Assembly: GCF_900116435.1 (NCBI RefSeq)
Contig: NZ_FPAZ01000011.1
Coordinates: 62,001 to 126,000 of the forward strand
Length of the DNA: 64,000 bases
Reading direction: 5' to 3'
DNA from: Pseudoalteromonas lipolytica
GTDB lineage: Bacteria; Pseudomonadota; Gammaproteobacteria; Enterobacterales; Alteromonadaceae
In this document: piece by piece, positions 56,048-64,000 of the stretch
How the letters are laid out: each line of letters starts with the position of its first letter
Position numbering within the stretch: position 1 is the first letter of the stretch
Notes under the pieces: generated by a model
Database searches by the model: none
What the model saw: the letters and a program-made list of their open reading frames with translations, nothing else
Told to the model about the DNA's origin: nothing
Position numbers and translations under genes: made by a program

Positions 56048-57763
56048 TTAGAAAGTATTTTTAACGGTGACAAGCCATTGCACAGAATCAATGTCGCTGT
56101 CCTTTTTGTTGATAGGCGCAGCAATATCAAGGTGAATGACCGTTCCGGCATTTGCTCGACTTGGTGCTAACCGTAAGCCAACACCGATATTTTGCAGTAC
56201 ATTACCATTCGTGCCGTTATCTTTGTCGTTATACCAAGCGCGGCCGATGTCGTAAAAAGCCGCGCCACCGACTTTAAATAGTTGCAGTAAGTCATATTCC
56301 CAATAATAGCGTTTTTCGAGACTTACTAAAAAGCTACGATCGCCAATTTGATAATCAAGCGGGTAGCCACGTAAACCATTTTCGCCGCCAAGGGTGAGTT
56401 GTTTATCGGCTGTCAGGTTTTTGGCATATTGCAGGCGCACTTTGGCATACCAGCTTTGTTGTAAACTGGTATTCAAATAGTATTGTACTTGGCTACTGGT
56501 TATGAGATTTTCGACATCGTCTTGTTCTTCGTTCCAATAACCATCTATATCAGCTTTAAAGCGCCATAGCTGATTATCTCCGCTGTAATGGGCTTTTGAC
56601 AGAGACAAAGAATAAATAGTCCGGCTGGCGTCATCGCTAAAATCTTTACTTGAATAACCCAGTAATGCTTGAATATTCCAGCCAAGATTTAGGTCTTCAG
56701 TACGATAAATACTGTCGAAATTTCTTACTTTTACATAATGGTCTTCGAACCATTGCGCACTGATGAACGGGTAACTTAGGCTGCGATCATCTGCGATAGG
56801 TAACTGGGTGGCAGCAATGGCTTTAAAGGTGTCTTCACGGTTTTCTATTCCTAAACTGATTCGTTGTGTCCAGCTTCGGGCAAGTTGACTTGAATGTCCA
56901 AAGTAAGCGCGATTGAGGGTGGTTTTTTGCTCGAACTCACTGACAACTTCGCCGCGATAATAGAGTGGCTCACGGCGCTGGTCTGAGTAACTGGTTGCAC
57001 CGTAACTGTAAGGAGTATCAATTGAGTAGAATGGGTAACTAACATCGATGTAATGGCGTTTACCATCATCGTTATCTGAATATTCGAGTCGACCACGGTA
57101 GCGACTCGAAAAGATATTAGGGTCATCGTATACAAATAAATACCCGGTGCGGTCTGCATCGTGCGTACGCGAGAATGACACCCGTTTACCCCAGCCTAAA
57201 AAGTTTGATTCACGAAAGCCTATACTTGATTCGTTTTCACCGCCGCTGCGACTAAAGCTAATTTCGGGCAGCAAAGTCCACAAGTCACGCGTAACGACTT
57301 TAACATTCACGTTGCCGTCGCAATCAAGTTCAGCATGAATGCGTGCATCGTATAAATAACCTTGTTTACGCAAGAGTCGTTCTGATTCTAGTAACTTACG
57401 AGGTTGATAAATATCCCCCTCTGAAAACAGCAGTACACTGTGAATCACTTCGGGTTCGGTTGTCATATGAGCACGATTCGCAAAGCGAAATAACGCGTTG
57501 TTTTCTTCTTCAAGTGCGGTATTGAAGACATTGAGCTGTTCAAGCTTAATGGAAGTGATTTTGCGGTTATCGGCGGCTTCGGGGAGGGGATTGTCAGTAT
57601 CGAGCTGGCGACGTAAGTTGTTGTCTTGCGTTTTAAGAGTGCGTTGGTTGTGACAGTAGTTATTATTGTCAGCGAGTACCTGCTCTGCATAGGCATGCGA
57701 TGTTACGCTAAGTAACACCATTGGTAAAATCTGAGCAACAAAGTGCGACTGCTTAAATCCCAT
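56048..57763 (-). CDS. BamA/Omp85-like outer-membrane beta-barrel protein with POTRA-like domain
   Basis: The 571-residue protein has a signal peptide (about 1-26), a periplasmic region with a POTRA-like domain (EVIHSVLLFSEGDIYQPRKLLESERLLRKQGYLYDARI, about 107-145), and a C-terminal barrel with alternating strands ending WLVTVKNTF. The last residue Phe is the Omp85/BamA-type barrel signal. The motif LGGENGLRGYPLDY is like the VRGY barrel motif of the family. I cannot tell whether it is a translocation pore or an assembly factor. It stands alone. Confidence 0.8.
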   Translation of the reverse strand: MGFKQSHFVAQILPMVLLSVTSHAYAEQVLADNNNYCHNQRTLKTQDNNLRRQLDTDNPLPEAADNRKITSIKLEQLNVFNTALEEENNALFRFANRAHMTTEPEVIHSVLLFSEGDIYQPRKLLESERLLRKQGYLYDARIHAELDCDGNVNVKVVTRDLWTLLPEISFSRSGGENESSIGFRESNFLGWGKRVSFSRTHDADRTGYLFVYDDPNIFSSRYRGRLEYSDNDDGKRHYIDVSYPFYSIDTPYSYGATSYSDQRREPLYYRGEVVSEFEQKTTLNRAYFGHSSQLARSWTQRISLGIENREDTFKAIAATQLPIADDRSLSYPFISAQWFEDHYVKVRNFDSIYRTEDLNLGWNIQALLGYSSKDFSDDASRTIYSLSLSKAHYSGDNQLWRFKADIDGYWNEEQDDVENLITSSQVQYYLNTSLQQSWYAKVRLQYAKNLTADKQLTLGGENGLRGYPLDYQIGDRSFLVSLEKRYYWEYDLLQLFKVGGAAFYDIGRAWYNDKDNGTNGNVLQNIGVGLRLAPSRANAGTVIHLDIAAPINKKDSDIDSVQWLVTVKNTF

Positions 57764-57830
57764 TTACACCCTTAGTTGTTTATTTGCTATGCAACTACTA
57801 CATACTAAGCGTGAGAAAAAGTCTAGCTTA

Positions 57831-58127
57831 TTATTGTAACTGCATGACTAAATACTGATGAAGTTTTGGCAAAACACTCGCCGCTTCAACGCCTTCAGCG
57901 TTTATCCAAACACTTTCGCTATAATGTTCAAAGTTTAGATTAAAACTATGATCTGTAAAGTGAAACCTTAACTGATGACGATCGGCACCGGCATCAAAGT
58001 CTGCAATTTTAATTGCGGGGGCGTGCAAAAAGAGGGTAGCCCACAGTTCAAAATCTTCATCGTTAGGCAGGTCGCGTGAGTTAATGACAATTATTTCATA
58101 CTCGGCGTCATAAATAAGGTTAGTCAT
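57831..58127 (-). CDS. Small protein of the DUF3630 type (probable)
   Basis: The 98-residue protein is acidic, without a signal or membrane segment, with the pattern HQLRFHFTDHSFNLNFEHYSESVWINAEG. I recall a DUF3630 family next to recQ in Pseudoalteromonas, but cannot confirm it. It ends 7 bases before the recQ stop region, in the same direction, so it is probably the last gene of a recQ operon. Function unknown. Confidence 0.62.
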   Translation of the reverse strand: MTNLIYDAEYEIIVINSRDLPNDEDFELWATLFLHAPAIKIADFDAGADRHQLRFHFTDHSFNLNFEHYSESVWINAEGVEAASVLPKLHQYLVMQLQ

Positions 58128-58134
58128 TGTAATC

Positions 58135-59958
58135 CTAGTGGGCGGCGAGGTAGTCGCGAATGGTGTTTAAAAAAGGAGAACCGTACTTGTTTAGCTTCGT
58201 AAACCCCACGCCTGATACTTTTAAAAATTCGCTATCATTGGTCGGCATGAGCTGTGCCATTTCAGCCAACGTTTTATCATTGAAAACGACATACGGAGGA
58301 ACGTCATCCGCATCAGCCAACTCCTTACGCAGAGCTCGTAATCTAGCAAACAGCTTTTTGTCGTAATTAAATTGCGCGAGTTTATCTTGATAAACGTGTT
58401 TGGCTTGTAAGCGTGGCTCGGCTAATTGCAGGGCGTATTCACTTTTAAGTACTGCACGAGCTGCTTCGGTTAAGCGCAGTGAAGAGCCCTGAGTTATATC
58501 TTGGCTTAATAAGCCTTGGTGAATAAGCTGCCTTAAAATGCTTAGCCAAAACTCCACACTGTGATCTTTGCCTATACCGTAAGTGCTCAGCTGGTGGTGA
58601 TTATTATCGCGGATACGGCTGGTATTTGCCCCGCGCAGCAATTCAACAATATAACCAATACCAAAACGCTGCTCTGCACGATATACGCACGAGAGTGCTT
58701 GTTGCGCGACCAACGTGCCGTCAAAGCTTGTCGGTGGATTTAAGCAAATATCGCAGTTGCCACAGGTTTCACGTTTGTACTCGCTAAAATAGTTGAGCAG
58801 GATTTGTCTGCGACATGTTTGGGCTTCAGCAAAGCTGGCCATCGCATTAAAGCGTTGCTCTTCTACTCGGCGGCGTTGCTCATCTTCGATATCTTCAAAA
58901 AAGCGACGAACGCGTCCTATGTCGGCCGGATCAAAATACATTATCGCTTCAGCGGCTAAGCCATCACGACCAGCACGGCCTGTTTCTTGGTAGTAAGCTT
59001 CAACACTTTTAGGAATATCGTAATGCACAACAAAGCGTACATTAGGTTTATTAATTCCCATACCAAAGGCAACCGTTGCTACTACAATTTGAATATCGTC
59101 ACGGGCAAAACCTGACTGCACAAATTGTCGTTGTTCGTTACTCATCCCCGCATGATAAGCCGCGGCATTAAAGCCTGCATCAGCGAGTTTTTCGGCAACA
59201 TCATCAACACGTTTACGGCTGGTGCAGTAAATTATTCCACTTTGGTTTTGCTGCTCTTTTAAATAACGCAGCAGCTGCACCATGGGTTTGAATTTTTCTT
59301 CGATGGTGTAACGAATATTGGGCCTATCAAAGCTGCCTGTGTGTACGTAAGGCTGATTAAGCTGTAGCTGCTCAATAATATCGTAACGTGTCGCTTTATC
59401 GGCTGTGGCAGTTAATGCCATCATCGGAACATGCATAAAGCGCTGTTTTAGCTCATTAAGCCGACAATAGTGAGGCCTAAAATCATGGCCCCAATGCGAG
59501 ACACAGTGCGCTTCATCAATAGCAAACAGAGCGAGTTTTAGGTGACTAAGGCGCTCTAAAAATTCGTGTTGTAAGACTTTTTCAGGTGCAACGTACAACA
59601 GTTTTATTTGCCCGTAATGCAGTTGCTGGTACACCGCTTGCTGCTCTTCGAATGGCAGACTGTTGTTAATATAAGCGGCCTGAACGCCCAGTGCTTTGAG
59701 TTGTGCAACTTGGTCTTGCATTAATGAAATAAGCGGCGAAATGACGACAGTGACACCATCAAGGATCAAGGCGGGTACTTGATAGCAAAGTGATTTTCCC
59801 CCACCTGTTGGTAACAAGACGAGCGAGTCTTGTCCGTCAAGCGCTGCGGCTATAATCGCTTCTTGACCATCACGAAAATCCTTGTAACCAAACACTTGTT
59901 TGAGTACGGCTTGTGGTGATCGAACGGGGGTGTTAGTCATTGCGGTATTGGTATTCAT
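58135..59958 (-). CDS. recQ: ATP-dependent DNA helicase RecQ
   Basis: The 607-residue helicase has Walker A TGGGKSLCYQ (51-60), Walker B ALFAIDEAHCVSHWGHDF, motif VI QETGRAGRDG, the zinc-binding CRRQILLNYFSE...CGNCDIC region, and a C-terminal HRDC domain (about 525-605). RecQ acts with RecF-pathway proteins in recombination and repair. Two in-frame starts (59958 and six codons later) are possible. The upstream one is kept. It probably drives the 98-residue gene behind it. Confidence 0.97.
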   Translation of the reverse strand: MNTNTAMTNTPVRSPQAVLKQVFGYKDFRDGQEAIIAAALDGQDSLVLLPTGGGKSLCYQVPALILDGVTVVISPLISLMQDQVAQLKALGVQAAYINNSLPFEEQQAVYQQLHYGQIKLLYVAPEKVLQHEFLERLSHLKLALFAIDEAHCVSHWGHDFRPHYCRLNELKQRFMHVPMMALTATADKATRYDIIEQLQLNQPYVHTGSFDRPNIRYTIEEKFKPMVQLLRYLKEQQNQSGIIYCTSRKRVDDVAEKLADAGFNAAAYHAGMSNEQRQFVQSGFARDDIQIVVATVAFGMGINKPNVRFVVHYDIPKSVEAYYQETGRAGRDGLAAEAIMYFDPADIGRVRRFFEDIEDEQRRRVEEQRFNAMASFAEAQTCRRQILLNYFSEYKRETCGNCDICLNPPTSFDGTLVAQQALSCVYRAEQRFGIGYIVELLRGANTSRIRDNNHHQLSTYGIGKDHSVEFWLSILRQLIHQGLLSQDITQGSSLRLTEAARAVLKSEYALQLAEPRLQAKHVYQDKLAQFNYDKKLFARLRALRKELADADDVPPYVVFNDKTLAEMAQLMPTNDSEFLKVSGVGFTKLNKYGSPFLNTIRDYLAAH

Positions 59959-60001
59959 CGCCGAGCATTTTAGTGTTTTTTTTGGATGATGTCTGTAGCA
60001 A

Positions 60002-60266
60002 TATACCTAAACGACCTCAATATGCAGAATTCAGCGTTTCACAGGTGCTTAATATCAAGGCGTTACTTTGCAACAATGGCAGTCCCTTTTAAGAAGTAAC
60101 AACGATGAGAGTAAGTGCCTGTAGAGCGCCCAAAGGGTTGGTTTAAAAGCGATTTATACTGCGTTATTGATTTTAACAATAGAACCACTATTACTTGCAA
60201 TCAATGTCTTGCCTAAATCGCTTTTAATTCCAACTGAAACTCGCATCTTGAGGTGGTTTGGGTATA
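60002..60266. mobile_element. MITE-like element with 33-bp terminal inverted repeats
   Basis: The left end 60002-60034 (TATACCTAAACGACCTCAA...) is mirrored by the right end 60234-60266 (complement TATACCCAAACCACCTCAA...) with only a handful of mismatches, and both begin TATACC. Inside, AAAAGCGATTTA (60145-60156) is perfectly inverted at 60214-60225. No gene is present. This is the form of a non-autonomous element, and I recall this end sequence as common in marine gammaproteobacteria. It fills most of the 389-base gap between recQ and rarD. Confidence 0.8.
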
Positions 60267-60347
60267 CATGGGTTTATTTGCCGCGTTTTAGTTGCGCCAG
60301 TAAATAGGCGGCGTAAAATAGTGTTTTTAATCTATAAAGCCTGACTT

Positions 60348-61271
60348 ATGCCTACCAATCTTGAACAGCGAAAAGGGGTAATTTTCGCATGTTTAGCGTT
60401 TTTTATGTGGGGCTTAGCACCCATTTATTTTAAACTTTTACAGAATATATCTGCCTTTGAAATCTTGATGCACCGTGTTATTTGGTCGGTGTTATTTTTG
60501 TTGATCATTATTGCTGCACGCCATCAATGGCAGCGCATTCGCGTTGTATTAGGTCAGCCTAAGTTGCTCCTAATGCTGGTGGTAACGGCCAGTTTGCTTG
60601 GCTTTAACTGGGGCTTGTTTATTTGGGCGGTAAACAATAACCACATGCTCGATGCGAGTTTGGGTTATTACATAAACCCACTTTTAAATGTGTTGTTAGG
60701 TATGCTGTTTTTAGGTGAGCGACTGCGTAAATGGCAAGGCGTAGCCGTTGGCCTTGCATTATGCGGTGTATTATTACAATTGCTCAGCTTTGGCTCTTTT
60801 CCAATCGTGGCTTTTTCTTTGGCAGGCTCGTTCGCTATCTATGGCTTACTGCGTAAAAAGCTGCCTATCGAATCGCTGCCAGGGTTATTACTTGAAGCGT
60901 TAATTTTACTGCCTGTTGCTCTGGTTTACTGGTGGTTAATGGTGCCCACAGCCAGTTCTGATTTTACTGCCAATGATTGGCATATCAATCTGTTACTTAT
61001 TAGTGCAGGTGTGGTGACCACGTTGCCTTTGCTGTGTTTTACAGGCGCTGCTAAACGTTTGCAGTACAGTACATTGGGCTTTTTTCAGTATATTGGTCCA
61101 AGTTTAATGTTTGTGCTTGCAGTGGCATTTTATGGCGAAGTATTTGATGCTGAAAGGGTGATAACGTTTGCGTGTATATGGAGCGCGCTGGCTTTGTTCA
61201 GTTGGGATTCGTACCGTCAAAGCCGTAAGCAGCGTAAAGCATCATTAAAAGCAGTGACTAAACCTATTTAA
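60348..61271 (+). CDS. rarD: RarD-type EamA family transporter
   Basis: The 307-residue membrane protein has ten membrane segments. The first repeat has FACLAFFMWGLAPIYFKLL and the motif ALGYYINPLLNVLLGMLFLGERL (as ASLGYYINPL here). It matches the RarD branch of the drug/metabolite transporter superfamily, whose substrate is not settled. It ends 2 bases before the convergent response regulator gene, leaving no room for a separate terminator. Confidence 0.9.
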   Translation: MPTNLEQRKGVIFACLAFFMWGLAPIYFKLLQNISAFEILMHRVIWSVLFLLIIIAARHQWQRIRVVLGQPKLLLMLVVTASLLGFNWGLFIWAVNNNHMLDASLGYYINPLLNVLLGMLFLGERLRKWQGVAVGLALCGVLLQLLSFGSFPIVAFSLAGSFAIYGLLRKKLPIESLPGLLLEALILLPVALVYWWLMVPTASSDFTANDWHINLLLISAGVVTTLPLLCFTGAAKRLQYSTLGFFQYIGPSLMFVLAVAFYGEVFDAERVITFACIWSALALFSWDSYRQSRKQRKASLKAVTKPI

Positions 61272-61273
61272 TA

Positions 61274-62509
61274 TCAGCTCACTAACTTGTTACGGCCAGT
61301 CTCTTTGGCTTGATAGAGTTTTAAATCGGCCTGTTTTATCAGTTCATCAATGCTGTAAACAGGCCCATTATGAAATCCGATAGATAGCGTAAATGTAATG
61401 TTGTCACGACTAAATTCCGCGCTGTGTTTTTCGATGAAATGGCGAAATTTTTCTAATCGTTGCTGTGCTTGTTGCGGATCATTATCAGCAAAAAAGACAG
61501 CAAACTCTTCTCCGCCTAAGCGTCCGACTAAATTATCTTTAAAGTACTTAAGTAGGCACCGTGACAGGCATTTGAGTACATCATCACCTGAGTCATGACC
61601 GTACTTGTCGTTAATTGATTTAAAGTAATCGATATCAATCATGCCGAGTGAGACCGATTTTTTTGCCGCGTGTGCCGCTTTTAAATGCTGACTCGCCTCG
61701 CCAAAGAAATAGCGGCGGTTAGGCAATGATGTTAGGTAGTCGGTATTCGCTTGTAAGCGAATCGTTTTAATATTTTCTAACATGTCGACGTTTTGGCTTA
61801 AGCGACAATAAAACTCTTCGTTATTAAAGGGCTTACTTAAATAATCGTCAGCGCCAGACTTTAAAAAACGCGTTGATAAATGCAAGGTATCTTGTGCTGA
61901 AATACCAATTATGGCTTTTTCGTCATTGTTATACAGGCGACGAATTTCGACACAGAGCTGATCGCCATTCATATTAGGCATTTCGTTATCAGTAATGATC
62001 ACAGAGATTGAGGGGTTTTCTGCTAAGACTCGCAGTGCATCTACGCCATCTACCGCTTCAATAACTTGGTACTTATGTCGTGCGAGTAGATTACAAATGT
62101 GACGGCGAGTTGCGGGGGAGTCATCAACCACTAAAACCAATATTTGTTCATTACGCGGTAGGCGAGTCAGTTGTTTTTCTAAGTATTGATAGGCTTGTTT
62201 ATTTTCTTTGGTGATGTAATCAATGATAGGATGCTTTTCGACCGTGTTTCGGGTTTTTTCGTCTAAATTGCCGGTCATAACGATGGTAGGAATGTCGGCA
62301 TCGACGCTGCAGGGGATGGCTTCACCGTTGGGTGCATCTGGAAGGATAAAATCAACAACGGCGCAAAAATAGTTATTTTCAGCAATAAGTTGTTTAGCTT
62401 CAGCTAACGATGTTGCGATGTCTGCTTCAAACCCTACTTTATGCGCGATATGCTTTTGCACTCGCGCAATAGTAGGTGCATCTTCAATGATTAATATTTT
62501 TCTGGTCAC
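61274..62509 (-). CDS. Response regulator with two REC domains and a GGDEF domain
   Basis: The 411-residue protein has REC1 (about 1-120; phosphoacceptor Asp in AVVDFILPDA), REC2 (about 123-245; VVDDSP, Asp in VIITDNEMPNMNG, Lys in LSKPFNNEEF) and GGDEF (about 255-411) with active-site RLGGEEFAVFF, so it should make cyclic di-GMP. Both REC domains keep the phosphoacceptor Asp. Two sensor inputs on one cyclase resemble a PleD-like arrangement. No kinase is adjacent. Confidence 0.93.
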   Translation of the reverse strand: MTRKILIIEDAPTIARVQKHIAHKVGFEADIATSLAEAKQLIAENNYFCAVVDFILPDAPNGEAIPCSVDADIPTIVMTGNLDEKTRNTVEKHPIIDYITKENKQAYQYLEKQLTRLPRNEQILVLVVDDSPATRRHICNLLARHKYQVIEAVDGVDALRVLAENPSISVIITDNEMPNMNGDQLCVEIRRLYNNDEKAIIGISAQDTLHLSTRFLKSGADDYLSKPFNNEEFYCRLSQNVDMLENIKTIRLQANTDYLTSLPNRRYFFGEASQHLKAAHAAKKSVSLGMIDIDYFKSINDKYGHDSGDDVLKCLSRCLLKYFKDNLVGRLGGEEFAVFFADNDPQQAQQRLEKFRHFIEKHSAEFSRDNITFTLSIGFHNGPVYSIDELIKQADLKLYQAKETGRNKLVS

Positions 62510-62588
62510 GTTTTACCTTGTAATAACTTTATCGCGTAGCGTAAGTTATTACATGTTGTAACTCTAAAAAGTTAAAAAAGCAACTTGC

Positions 62589-62963
62589 TTACAAACTATC
62601 CGACTCAGAATAATAATCAACGCTTTGTGGTGTCGGGCTCGCGATACGAGAACGACCGAACAAAGTATGAAACTTAGTTTTGCAGGTAGTTTGTTTTAGG
62701 TATTTTATCCAAGCGCGCTCAATTGGGTTGGTTGCTTCTAGGTTACCTGTGACTACTTGCACAAATTGAGTTTGAAATTCATTTTGTGGTTCTAGGGTTT
62801 TGTTGTATAAACCCTTTAGTACAACACCATGCTGTTCGAGAATGTCGGCTTCTAGCAAAGTGAAGTGACCACTACGACCAAAACCGCGTGGGAAGTTTTG
62901 ATCATCATAAAATTGACGTTGGCTTACGAATGCCTGACGAAGTGATGAAATGTCATTGCTCAT
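62589..62963 (-). CDS. maoP: MaoP, macrodomain Ori organisation protein
   Basis: The 124-residue protein has YDDQNFPRGFGRSGHFTLLEADILEQHG and ends with KFHTLFGRSR, aligning with E. coli YifE/MaoP ([29 protein letters not shown]). MaoP organises the Ori macrodomain through the maoS site, which in E. coli lies beside maoP. The gene is divergent from hdfR, as in E. coli, with a dyad in between. Confidence 0.9.
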   Translation of the reverse strand: MSNDISSLRQAFVSQRQFYDDQNFPRGFGRSGHFTLLEADILEQHGVVLKGLYNKTLEPQNEFQTQFVQVVTGNLEATNPIERAWIKYLKQTTCKTKFHTLFGRSRIASPTPQSVDYYSESDSL

Positions 62964-62974
62964 GGCTGTATCCT

Positions 62975-63001
62975 CATACCCTATTTTCTTGCAGGAGTAT
63001 G
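62975..63001. promoter_or_regulatory. Dyad between maoP and hdfR (candidate operator or maoS-like site)
   Basis: CATAC (62975-62979) and GTATG (62997-63001) are inverted around 17 bases, within the 90-base divergent gap. The LysR-type regulator gene beside it and the presence of maoS near maoP in E. coli suggest a control site. The dyad is short, so this is only a candidate. Confidence 0.35.
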
Positions 63002-63053
63002 GATCAAGTTGTCGATTTTATTAAACAAGTTATTTTTATCGTAAGGGTAAAAA

Positions 63054-63908
63054 ATGGATATCGATTTATTAAAGACCTTTGTTGAAGTGGTGCGCACACG
63101 TCACTTTGGTAAGGCAGCTGAAAACCTGTACATTACCCAGTCTGCTGTGAGTTTTCGGATCCGTCAATTAGAGCAAGGTTTAGGCGTTAATTTATTTATT
63201 CGTCAGCGTAATAATATACAGCTAACAGCGCCGGGTGAACGACTCTTACCTCACGCACAAATGATTATCACCGGCATGCAAAGGGCTAAAGTCGATGTGG
63301 CACTTGCTGATAATATGCATAAGCAAATTAGTTTAGCAGGCACTCCGAATATTTGGGATGCTTTTTTACAGTTTGGGATCACGAATATTGTCTCGGCAAT
63401 GCCGGGAGTTTCATTGGTTGCTGAAGTGAAGGCGCAGCAAGAGAGCACGCGTTTATTACTTGAGCGCACACTCGATTTAGCCGTGCTGTTCGATCCCCCT
63501 AAAGTAGATGAGTTAATTGTTGAGCGTATTTGTGAATTGCCGATCATTCCGGTGAGTGCATACGAAACAGCAAACAGTGAGAACTTTTTTGATAACCAGT
63601 ATGTGTATGTAGACTGGGGCACCTCGTTTTCGTTATGGCATGCTCGTGAGTTTAATGGTCACGCTCCTCCTTATTTTAGAACCAGCACCGGGCGTATTGC
63701 CTTAGACTTAATTTTGAAGTGTGGCGGTAGTGCCTTTATTCCTCAGTTATTAGTCGAGGAGCAGCTTAAAGCGGGTGAGCTATATCATGTTGAAGATGTG
63801 GCGCATACCTCGCGAGATGTGTTTGTTGCCTACCACAGAGATAATGAACAAACGCCACTATTAGAGAAATTGGTGACTTTATTGACTGAATTAAAAATTA
63901 AAGCTTAA
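63054..63908 (+). CDS. hdfR: LysR family transcriptional regulator HdfR
   Basis: The 284-residue LysR-type regulator has an N-terminal HTH (MDIDLLKTFVEVVRTRHFGKAAENLYITQSAVSFRIRQLEQ, about 1-41) and a C-terminal effector-binding domain. The sequence and its place divergent from maoP match E. coli HdfR, which represses the flagellar master operon flhDC. The effector is unknown. AAGGGT precedes the start. Confidence 0.88.
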   Translation: MDIDLLKTFVEVVRTRHFGKAAENLYITQSAVSFRIRQLEQGLGVNLFIRQRNNIQLTAPGERLLPHAQMIITGMQRAKVDVALADNMHKQISLAGTPNIWDAFLQFGITNIVSAMPGVSLVAEVKAQQESTRLLLERTLDLAVLFDPPKVDELIVERICELPIIPVSAYETANSENFFDNQYVYVDWGTSFSLWHAREFNGHAPPYFRTSTGRIALDLILKCGGSAFIPQLLVEEQLKAGELYHVEDVAHTSRDVFVAYHRDNEQTPLLEKLVTLLTELKIKA

Positions 63909-64000
63909 AAAATTTTAAACGATGCTTTAAATAAAATTTTATTTTGCAGTAGTAAGTTACGTTTTTATTTCAGAAATAATTACATTTCATGAAGGTAAAT

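Overview
The window looks like a stretch of a Pseudoalteromonas-type marine gammaproteobacterial chromosome. I infer this from gene content and order (rng-yhdP-nit-tldD, coaBC/radC/rpmB-rpmG, rpsF-priB-rpsR-rplI, dnaB-alr, maoP/hdfR), from the secreted S8 protease with two PPC domains and the secreted S9 peptidase, and from the moderately AT-rich coding style. No database search was possible, so the genus is an inference.

Layout. 1-6.6 kb: end of RNase G, YhdP, a nitrilase-family amidase, TldD and a small lipoprotein. 6.6-19.6 kb: redox and proteolysis genes (glutaredoxin-like membrane protein, glutathione reductase, oligopeptidase A, peroxiredoxin, secreted subtilase), signalling genes (a response regulator with an unknown output domain, a chemoreceptor), rRNA methyltransferase RsmJ and a YhiN-type flavoprotein. 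19.6-28.0 kb: an AT-rich accessory island with four tightly packed genes. 28.0-38.0 kb: a diguanylate cyclase, an exported KatG, an S9 peptidase, SlmA, CoaBC and RadC. 38.2-40.4 kb: two ribosomal protein operons. 40.4-44.2 kb: a (TTAC)19 microsatellite followed by a type IV pilin/minor pilin operon. 44.3-46.4 kb: an ECF sigma factor operon. 46.5-51.2 kb: dnaB-alr, small conserved proteins and a probable thiamine salvage cluster. 51.4-58.1 kb: tRNA-Arg(CCG), Rof, ZntB, a protease/RimK/aspartoacylase-like cluster, an MscS channel and a BamA-like outer-membrane protein. 58.1-63.9 kb: RecQ, a MITE-like element, RarD, a double-REC diguanylate cyclase, MaoP and HdfR.

The most interesting locus is 20226-27761. 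It encodes a YejK/NdpA-like nucleoid-associated protein, an unrecognised membrane protein, a ComEC-like metallo-beta-lactamase-fold hydrolase, and a 1360-residue protein that joins a trypsin-like protease (His40/Asp86/Ser171) to a P-loop NTPase and a helical-repeat C-terminus. Spacing is 2 nt, 8 nt and a 4-nt overlap, and three of the four genes start with TTG or GTG. The MBL + protease + STAND-like NTPase combination recalls AVAST-type antiphage systems (from memory). Here the protease and NTPase are fused, and two extra genes, a nucleoid-binding protein and a membrane protein, are coupled upstream. I read it as a candidate variant or new conflict/defence system.

Smaller points of interest are an intrinsic terminator for zntB embedded in the convergent rof coding region, a structured leader in front of rpsF, a 265-bp MITE with 33-bp inverted ends, a 16-bp motif shared by the rsmJ and peroxiredoxin upstream regions, the absence of dut between coaBC and slmA, and a minor pilin operon with a giant PilX-like protein and no pilY1.
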